This document shows positions 56,900 through 64,000 of a DNA stretch of 64,000 nt, in pieces. Location: NCBI GenBank assembly GCA_021234155.1, contig JAJEKV010000038.1, positions 13,955,559 to 14,019,558 of the forward strand, read 5' to 3'. This DNA is from Isoetes taiwanensis. Taxonomy: Eukaryota; Streptophyta; Lycopodiopsida; Isoetales; Isoetaceae. Both the position numbers and the translations under genes were made by a program. The notes under the pieces are model-generated. The model saw only the letters and a program-made list of their open reading frames with translations, was not told the DNA's origin and made no database searches. Each line of letters begins with the position of its first letter. Positions within the stretch are counted from its first letter, which is position 1.

Positions 56900-57870
56900 A
56901 TATCTAAGTTGAGGCGGCACCTCTGAGTGTGGCAGATAGCTCCACTAGTTAAGACAACTGGCCATGGTTTAGATCTCAACTGTCGAAGATGTAAAATTTC
57001 GGCCAGTCTAGGAGATGCAAAATTATGTGCACTACTCATATCCATGAGAATGACAAAAGGCTTGGAATCTATGTCGCCAACAGTGGATATGACGGAGGTT
57101 GACTATCTACATCTTCCATTTCTATATTAGCAAAGATGTGGAACTCACCTTGGATATAATCGCATGTTCCTTTCTCTGCTAAGGCAGGGAGTCGCACAAG
57201 GCCGGTAGTTCCTCCCACTCCACTTTCGCTAAGGCTGCCTGGGCTACCTGGTTGACATAAGAACATTCCTGTATGCGGCGCCCTGGTCGGAAACAACGAA
57301 AACAAGCTTTGTCCTTCCTTAACGGTTCTAGAGCTGCTCTGGGAATGGACTGGAGAATTTGCAAAATGGTTCCTGTAACATTTGCTGGCTTATCTGGAAC
57401 GTTAAAGCTTGCCTTCTTATCATTCTTCGAGTACTGTGGAGGTCCCGGGCTAGGTGAACGTGCTTTGTAGGCCGCATACGGCTTGCCTCCCGAAAAGTTG
57501 AGTATCGTGGATAAAAATATTTCAGTGTTTCTTCTTCTAGACTAAGAGCTTTAGCTTCAAATTCGACAATGGTCTTAGGGTCGATGGACCGCACCATCTT
57601 CTTAAGGCTTGATGATAACTCCTCAATCCTCAATATACACTTCAACTGCACGGCGTTCTGTGATAGCGGGAACATACAAGTAATGACGCATGAATTCATC
57701 TGTGTAGGCTTGGACGAACATGTTCTTCTGTCCCAAGGAGTAAAAGGTTTGGTTTTGTTGGCATGAGTGTGCTCGTAGAACATAGTGGGACTTAAATGCC
57801 TTGGCAAATGGTTTAAACCTATCCTAGTCAATCTGTGAGTCTTAGCATACCCCTTCCACCAAATACGCAC
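56900..57870 (-). pseudogene. Ty3/gypsy gag-protease fragment
   Basis: On the minus strand: gag helices (NMFVQAYTDEFMRHYLYVP and ELSSSLKKMVRSIDPKTIVE, in different frames), a zinc-knuckle remnant CFRCFRPGRRIQEC near 57.30 kb where the expected His is Arg, and a protease remnant PFVILMDMSSAHNF near 57.05 kb where families have IDSGAxHNF. Frameshifts and the altered active-site motif make it inactive. It is cut off at about 56.9 kb beside the Mutator-like element. It could be the 5' part of the element whose RT lies at 50-51 kb. Confidence 0.65.
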
Positions 57871-58469
57871 GGAGCCCTAAGTTCGGCCATCTGGCGCTTG
57901 AAGAACGATTCTTGCTCGGGGGCCAAGCGTCTAGGTTCCACTGGTGTTGCCCAGTGAGGGTTTTGTATCCGTCTATAGCAAAGAGAAATTTGGTTATAGA
58001 CGAGAAGCGCATATGAATCAAATTAAGAATGATTTAACATATACAAGCTTCATCCATACTTAAAGGGGTTCTAATCAGACCATTGTCAAAATTATTTTAT
58101 ATAACACAAAAAATATTGCCAGTTATGGATACAAAAGATATAAAAGTGTCCGAGGGCCAATACAATTTTAAACATCACAAAATCTTTGTCAAGAACTTGG
58201 TCTTGCCTCATCTTGCATAGGAGTTGGATGCTCAGGTTGTTTTCGGTAATGAAGCAAAGCGACACTGAGATTGATAGTGACAGCAGCCACTTATGCAATC
58301 TTAGGCGGTAAGACAATTGCCAAAGGCGCAACTACGTTTCATGCTCGTCCAAGCAACAATGTCCTGGCCTAGGGCAGTAATAGCAAGGTCACGTCACACC
58401 AACATAAGAGTGAAGGTGTGGAAGCCGAACTTCTTGTGGTCTGCCATGGCTGCTAAGGCTCGGACTGTC

Positions 58470-58924
58470 CATCAGGATGCGTCCGCCTCTGGAGCTAAAT
58501 CCTTAGCAATGAGTAGCATATGACCTTCCTTAAATGTAGAGAGGAAGAAATAGGTGAGGGAGGAAATGGTGACCTCTTTGTCTAGATCCATCGCCAACTC
58601 CTCTTTTTTTGCTTCCTCTTTCTCTTCGCGGACATGGTCCTTATTTTCTATCAAATCCTCCCCTTCTTAATCAGGTTCCATGAAGACATCCAGCTCATTA
58701 ATATTGGAAACATGAGGTCCCATACGCTCAGGGGCCCCTTGGAGATGAGATGTCACAGCTGAAGGAGAGTATCGGATCTCCCATAAGGCTATGGTACCCG
58801 GACTCCAGCTATGGAGCTTCCTTGGAGCAGCCCGTGCCGGCACAGGTGGGGGCGTAATAGGAGGAGGCAGTCGGGCAGCTCGGACTCGGTCTCGTCGCTG
58901 GTCTGAAGATGTAGCCTTACTCAC
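58470..58924 (-). pseudogene. Coding-like remnant upstream of gag, unrecognised
   Basis: Two abutting minus-strand frames read through a proline-rich segment (RLPPPITPPPVPARAAPRKL) and an acidic Lys/Glu-rich segment (VREEKEEAKKEELAMDLDKE) with one stop between. They may be the N-terminal part of the same gypsy gag or another gene. I cannot identify them. Confidence 0.3.
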
Positions 58925-59008
58925 TCTGCCTACGGCTTAAAGGTGCACCTTATAGCCGTCCCCGATAATGCCTTCTCTTCCCAGGGGCCGAGGGTGGCAA
59001 GTCAGGAT

Positions 59009-59375
59009 CAGTGTTGTCCCGTACGCGTACCGTACCGTACGTACTGTACGTATTTTTTAAAAAATACGTTTTTTTTAGCCATACGTACCTTACGTACGTT
59101 TGGAGTATTTTTTAAAAATCAAAAAACAGTGTTTAAATAGAATAAAAAGTGAAATAAAACATAAAATTGATGTAGGGGAAGTTGGTTAGCATGTTAGTTT
59201 GCTATCTAGGAGGCCCAGGTTCAATTCCTGGTAAGTGCAAGTTTACTGTTTTGTGAAAAACAAGTAGTATTTTTTAAAAAAAACGTCAGGAGTATTTTTT
59301 AAAAATACGTACGTACGTACAAGTACGGTACGGTATGGATCCTTTTCAAAAAATACGCGTATTTTTGCAACACTG
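59009..59375. mobile_element. hAT-type MITE, 367 bp, with tRNA-like insert
   Basis: The ends CAGTGTTG and CAACACTG are inverted, with GTACG-rich subterminal repeats (CCGTACCGTACGTAC on the left, GTACGGTACGG on the right). A perfect 8 bp target duplication GTCAGGAT flanks it (59001-59008, 59376-59383). It has no coding capacity. The middle carries the tRNA-like sequence listed separately. It is inserted in a decayed minus-strand coding remnant. Confidence 0.9.
59171..59235 (+). ncRNA. tRNA-like sequence with pol III box A and box B
   Basis: TTGGTTAGCATGTTAG (from 59182) resembles box A, and GGTTCAATTCC (59218-59228) matches box B at tRNA-like spacing. A perfect T arm, CCAGG-TTCAATT-CCTGG, lies at 59215-59231. 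The anticodon arm and acceptor stem are poor, so it is a tRNA relic or a SINE head, not a functional tRNA. Confidence 0.6.
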
Positions 59376-59439
59376 GTCAGGATTATGATTGACCCTCTGT
59401 TCTGCCTCCCGTTGGACATGACTTTCTCATGCTAGGTGG

Positions 59440-59985
59440 AGGGTAATTCTTCTGTTCATCTCAGCTTTGTACCTGTCTGAATGGGTCGCCATCTCCTGCT
59501 CGATGGCTTGTCGAAGTTCAGGAGCAAGGTAGGTGGGCACTTCCTCCCATACAAACTTCTAACTGATCTCATCGTATGAATAATAAAGGGATGGAAAAGT
59601 TACACCCTTCCATGATGCAGTTTCCATTACCCAAATAAAGGTACTGGATATCTGTATCCTTAGGATTACCCTTTGCTAGCTCTTGGATATCTCCGGCAGT
59701 TGCTAGGTCCATGATCCATTGTGCTTCCATCCTTGTAATCTCAGCTACACCGACAGTCTCTGACTGAGGAGGATAATACTTAGTAAGAGTCAAAACTTGG
59801 TCAGATTGCTCCACAAAAGTATAGCTGGCACCTATAGCATTGAGCTTATGCAAGAACTGTTGAGTAAGATGGAAGACAGGGTGGCATATCTGGAACCCTA
59901 GTGTGAAACGATGGGCCAGCTAATCAAGGAGGAGATCAAGCATCTGCGCACCATCGGCTAGCTTGAAGCCTAGCTTAGCAAAGAT
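59440..59985 (-). pseudogene. Coding remnant interrupted by the MITE, unrecognised
   Basis: A minus-strand frame with few stops contains VPPIFAKLGFKLADGAQMLD, FTLGFQICHPVFHL, YPPQSETVGVAEITRMEAQW and ELRQAIEQEMATHSDRYKAE. It reads like protein over about 180 codons. It may be the beginning of the gypsy gag polyprotein lying downstream on the same strand, but I do not recognise a domain. Confidence 0.4.
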
Positions 59986-60413
59986 CGGTGGTACTGTAAG
60001 AGTCGCATACTCTGAGTTTGTTTAGAGTAGCAGAGCCAGGGTTGGTCCACTTAAGATAAGAATCCCTACAATCATCTAACCCAATGTCCAATGAAGCTAA
60101 AAAATGTATCATTAGAAAGCTGATACCTTAAACTATTCAAGAAATAGATTTTTGGTTCAATCTGTCACTTGTAGACAGAGGTACATTGTCCCAAAGTTTG
60201 TCTATTTCAAGACTGCTTTGGTTCAGAAATTGGCCACTTTTGTGGTTCATATCTCATCCCAACATGGTTCAATTTTGGTTCAGATCAATTCCTATATTGG
60301 TCCACAAGTTAGCCAACATGTTCAGCCTGTAACCTAATGTTAAACATACAAATACCTTAAGAAATTCACAACATATACCTATGCTCTTAGTGCGGGCGGT
60401 TCATGCAAAGATC

Positions 60414-60450
60414 CAGGGGATTTGAACCCCTGTTGGTGTTCAACACCAAC
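60414..60450 (-). ncRNA. T-arm-like hairpin pair, tRNA relic
   Basis: On the minus strand a 7 bp hairpin (GTTGGTG-TTGAA-CACCAAC) is followed by a T-arm-like hairpin, CAGGGG-TTCAAAT-CCCCTG, with a box-B match. This resembles the variable and T arms of a class II tRNA, but the 5' half of a tRNA is not recognisable. Confidence 0.3.
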
Positions 60451-60614
60451 TTCCAGAGATCAGCCTGCACACACAAGCAAAAATCAGAGCTGCACACACA
60501 GATAAAGCTAAAGTTACCAATTCCATTGTACATCGCCTCTGCAACAAACAAACATGAATTCAGATTAAGCTTGCAATGATTAAATAAGAGCCAATAGCAG
60601 AAATAAAGACACAT

Positions 60615-62896
60615 TTACATTATATAATCTTGAGAATACAAAGAATTCAGAGATCTTAATCTCTTTGCTGGCCTATTAGCAATTGAATCATCTTGCCCAT
60701 GATCACATTCATGGGTATCTTCAAGGCTACAATCAATCTGCCAATTGCTTTGTTCCAAATCTGGATTTTCAGTCCCTTCTTCTCTATTTAATGGATTTGG
60801 ATGATCATTCTCATCATCAAAATGGTCTACAGCCTCAGCAAAGCATTCCTCAGCATTTGCTATTGGAATGTGTACACAGATTTCAAGATTAGCTTCATGT
60901 GCATCAAGTTTATTACAATTATCAAGGTTTGGTATTTCCAGAATTTCATCTTCCTCTTCCTGATCTAATTTATCATCCTCATCACTAACATCATCCAAAT
61001 CTATGTTTATATCAGACTCAGAATCTGAATCTGAATCTTCAACCTGCAATTTGAATTGTTAAATATACTTTAACTAAAGCAAATGAAGAAGGAAAGAAAA
61101 TAAGCATAGAGCATCAAAACAATAAAATACACATTACAATTACCTTCTTTCTCTTCTTTCCCTTTGCTTTCCTTGCCTCCCTTTCCTTCAATTTTGCCTC
61201 CTTAAGTTTTTTCTTCATCTCTCGAGCTGCAGCCCTTTCCTTTTTACTCTCCTCTTTCTCCTTCAATTTTGCTTCTTTTATTTTCTTCTTCTCTTCCTGA
61301 GCTGCCTTCTTTGCCTTAGTAGCTTCCTCCCTTGCCTTTTTCTTTTCCTTCTTCTCTATTTCTTCTTGCTCCAGCCTAGCTATAATATCTGCTTTAGTCA
61401 CAAGAAGTGTGCCCTTGATATCTTTGGGCACAAAAGTTCTTCTACCTCTTTGCCTAATCTGAATTTGTGCAACCTGATCTGCATTTCCTGCAACCTCATT
61501 TCCTGCAACCTCATTTACAGCATCAGCAAGTTGATCTAGAGGTGTATCAGCCATGTTTTCCTGGAATAAAAAGTCTCTACCACCAAGTTCTGGTACAACT
61601 TTAGCTGGATTCAATGGCCATATACCTGTTTTCTGAAATCCAGCAGTTATATTAGCAGGGGTTAGAGAACGTTCTAATGCTTCAGATACAAGTGCAGTTA
61701 AATCCTCTTTGACAGGTTCCACCCCACTCTTGTGCAGGCTGTATTTATGCCTAGCATTCCTAAAAGCTTCTTTAAATGGCCGGAAGCAAGCCACATCAAG
61801 TGGCTGCAACCTGTGGCTTGTATGTGGAGGAAGCTTTAAGATTTGAATACCAATAGAAGCCGCATATTTAATTGTCTCAACCTGCAAATGACTTCCATGC
61901 CCATCCAAAATCAACAAATGCGGATTATCAATTGAAACACCACCAGGAACATTACCTTTAAAATGATCAATCCAACTCTTGAAGAGATCATTGGTAATCC
62001 AAGCTCTAGGTTGCATGGCCATTGCTGCATCAGGCTCACAACCATCTAGGTAATGCTCCCTCGCTCTTTTCCCTTTCAAAATGTATAAAGAGGGCAGTTT
62101 TGTACCTGTTTGAAACACAGCAGAGCACAGTCAGCCACTCCCTATTCTTCATTGTTCTTTCAGAAATCTGCTTTGCACCCTTCCTTGAAATGACTCTAAG
62201 ACCAGATTCTTTTCCTGCCTGCACCCCAGATTCATCACAATTCCATATGTGATTTGCATCAAATCCAAAAGTATTGTATGCTTCCTGCAGACCAGAATAA
62301 AAAGCATCCAAATTTGGGGCAGAGATTGCAATTGCTCGGGCATTATCAACAACCTGTGCTTTCCTCAAAGCTAATTTAGGATGTCTACCCTTGAAACACT
62401 TCCACCATTTCATGCTAGGAATGCCATCAGTGAAACGAGGTGGCATGTCAGCAACAATTTCTGCAACCCTATCTCTAAGCATCCGAACAGTAACTCTACT
62501 TCCTTCAGCAGCCATCTGCAAGCACCATACAACAATATCCTCCTCCTCCTTTGCGGTCAAGACCTTAGGCTTTTTCCCACTTTTCACTTTAGAAATATCA
62601 AACAGATAATTTCTTAGGGTTGTATGAGGGATGCCATGTTTTCTGGCAATCTTCCGAATGCTAGAATAACCTTCCTCTACTTCTTCCACAGCAGCATCCA
62701 TCTGCCCTCTCTTCATATTTCTCACCTTCTTACCTTTCTGCATCCCAGGAGGAGAGGCTTGGACTCTATTACGACAAGCAAATTGAGGCCACTGAGGAAG
62801 GAGTGTAACAGCAGGATCTTCATCTCCAACATGAGAAGGAGTAAGGGATTTGGATGGATGGGAATTGGAACGAGTTTTAAGAGCCCTGAACAGCAT
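60615..62896 (-). pseudogene. Pogo/CENP-B-type (DDE_1) transposase, two exons, one frameshift
   Basis: Starts at ATG 62896. Domains in order: a psq-type helix-turn-helix (about 60-100; YSSIRKIARKHGIPHTTLRN), a CENP-B-type DNA-binding region (110-185; FTDGIPSMKWWKCFKGRHPK), and a DDE catalytic domain with NCDESG (D221), then in the next frame ILDGHGSH and PHTSHRLQPLD. The frame changes once near 62.06-62.12 kb, a single small indel. After the DDE core come a Lys/Glu-rich coiled coil and nuclear-localisation-like basic clusters (KGKKRKK). An intron 61143-61044 (GTAATT...TTGCAG, phase 0) leads to an acidic last exon ending at 60615. Otherwise uninterrupted, so inactivation looks recent. Terminal repeats were not identified. 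Confidence 0.85.
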
Positions 62897-63276
62897 TCTG
62901 AATGAAAGTAGAAGGGCAGGAAATTTTGGTGCACGAGAGATGCATAGAAAGAATGTGATTTATAGAGAAGTGAAGTGTTGCAATTGGCTGTTAATGAATT
63001 ACATGGATCAATCAGCGAGCAGAAGGTTGGATTGCATGCCACAACATCAATCCCGAGGAGAAGAAATCTGGATCATTCATATTTAGGAGGCAAAAGATTT
63101 TGTGTGGAAAGAGTAGTTGGACGAGCTCTCAAGGCTGAAATATTAGGCCTAATTCTTGCAAAGGTATTGTTTGCATGCATCCAGCGAAAAGCATGATTTT
63201 CAAGCATGATTTCCAACCATAGAACATAAAAGAAATTAAAGAAACAGAAAAAGTATAGGATAAGGAGTGAACTAAC

Positions 63277-63768
63277 CATGGGAAGATCTTGTTCACAACG
63301 GTAAATAGCTGCACCAAAAATAGGAAGTATCCGTTCCAAATCAGGAGACAGCTGAACTATAGAAGGCCACGTGCTGCACCATTTAGGGATACAACGTAAT
63401 CCATTTTGGGCTCCTCCGGACCAAAATATGACTCTGCTCTGCCGTCTTCATGTCGCACAGAAAACCCTAGAACTAGAAAACGTCCAACAATGGACTGTAA
63501 CGATGCCATGCTGGACCAAAAAGGGCAACGAAATGGCCGATAATTTGTCCAAAAAGTTGGACGGGATGTGGTACCCCGATCCAATAATGGTTCTGCTACT
63601 CTAGTAGGAGGCACAGTTTAGACGATGATAGACGTCAAGGAAGGCTAAGTCGGCACCTAGCTATGGCAGGGGCGCAGAGATGGTAGCTTCGGTGAGGTCG
63701 GCTATGGCAGAAAGGAGCTTGAGCTCTAAGTCCGGCAGTTGGAGAACTCCAAGAGCGCAGAAGGACAT
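63277..63768 (-). pseudogene. Decayed exon, unrecognised, with canonical donor
   Basis: One minus-strand frame from ATG (63768) to 63277 has 164 codons and only three stops, and ends at ATG followed by GTTAGT, a good splice donor. It begins MSFCALGVLQLPDLELKLLS and ends LERILPIFGAAIYRCEQDLP. I do not recognise the protein. The opposite strand also has an open frame (63371-63604), so strand assignment is not certain. Confidence 0.3.
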
Positions 63769-64000
63769 AAAGAGGAGCGGCGCCAAATCCAAATAAATGT
63801 CAAATCCCTCTTTTTTTTAAGGTATAAACTTTTTTACACAACGTTGTTATACGCATGGCATATAAAGTGGCGCTGAGGACGTCTTCGCGTTTTAAAATCA
63901 AATATTAAATCGAATTTTGTATGTCAACGCCACTTTTTGTGACACCCTAAAAATCTTTCATCCAGTGTATCTTCTGATTGGGCTTTTAGAGGGTTTTAGC

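Noticed and set aside
1-64000. CRISPR arrays, bacterial operons, rRNA genes
   Set aside because: Spliced eukaryotic genes and plant transposons dominate. The tandem repeats have no unique spacers of constant length.

Overview
The window looks like nuclear DNA from a land plant. It carries a spliced mitochondrial HSP70 gene, a spliced plastid acyl carrier protein gene, remnants of CP12 (a plastid Calvin-cycle regulator) and of a plant-type CHCH protein, and plant-style Ty3/gypsy, Ty1/copia, L1, Helitron, hAT, Mutator and Harbinger sequences. Genes are sparse, introns are AT-rich and most of the DNA is decayed mobile elements. A large, TE-rich genome such as a gymnosperm or another non-angiosperm would fit, but the lineage is inferred, not proven.

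Layout. 0-2.5 kb: a duplicated intergenic repeat. 2.52-6.79 kb: a candidate Helitron (A|TC...hairpin-CTAG|T) whose interior holds several plus-strand gene-like fragments, one a CHCH-domain remnant. 7-16 kb: a MITE-like hairpin, an ORF1-only L1 relative on the minus strand and otherwise empty DNA. 16.04-18.84 kb: the five-exon mitochondrial HSP70 gene, with a GC-AG intron and two competing 3' splice sites. 19.5-22.2 kb: Harbinger-type transposase and Myb/trihelix-like remnants, convergent. 23.1-26.4 kb: a TRIM-like element, an L1 3' fragment and a copia fragment. 30.3-32.1 kb: an intact small multi-pass membrane protein ORF and the four-exon acyl carrier protein gene. 33.7-39.4 kb: an L1 3' end, several fold-back and tandem repeats, a broken CP12 copy next to a near-perfect 144 bp palindrome, and a 46 bp retroposon with 15 bp target-site duplications.

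42.5-46.9 kb: a non-L1 LINE with an ATTCT-repeat tail, split by a 1.66 kb hAT-like element that carries a PP2C phosphatase fragment (a Pack-type transposon). 46.95-47.61 kb: a long inverted-repeat element. 50-60 kb: a minus-strand graveyard of Ty3/gypsy pieces (RT-RNase H, an intact integrase-chromodomain ORF, gag-protease), interrupted by two Mutator-like elements and a 367 bp hAT MITE that contains a tRNA-like sequence. 60.6-62.9 kb: a nearly intact pogo/CENP-B-type transposase gene with one frameshift, followed by an unrecognised decayed exon.

Only three loci look like functional host genes: mitochondrial HSP70, acyl carrier protein and, less surely, the membrane protein. They share no pathway and are simply neighbours among transposons.
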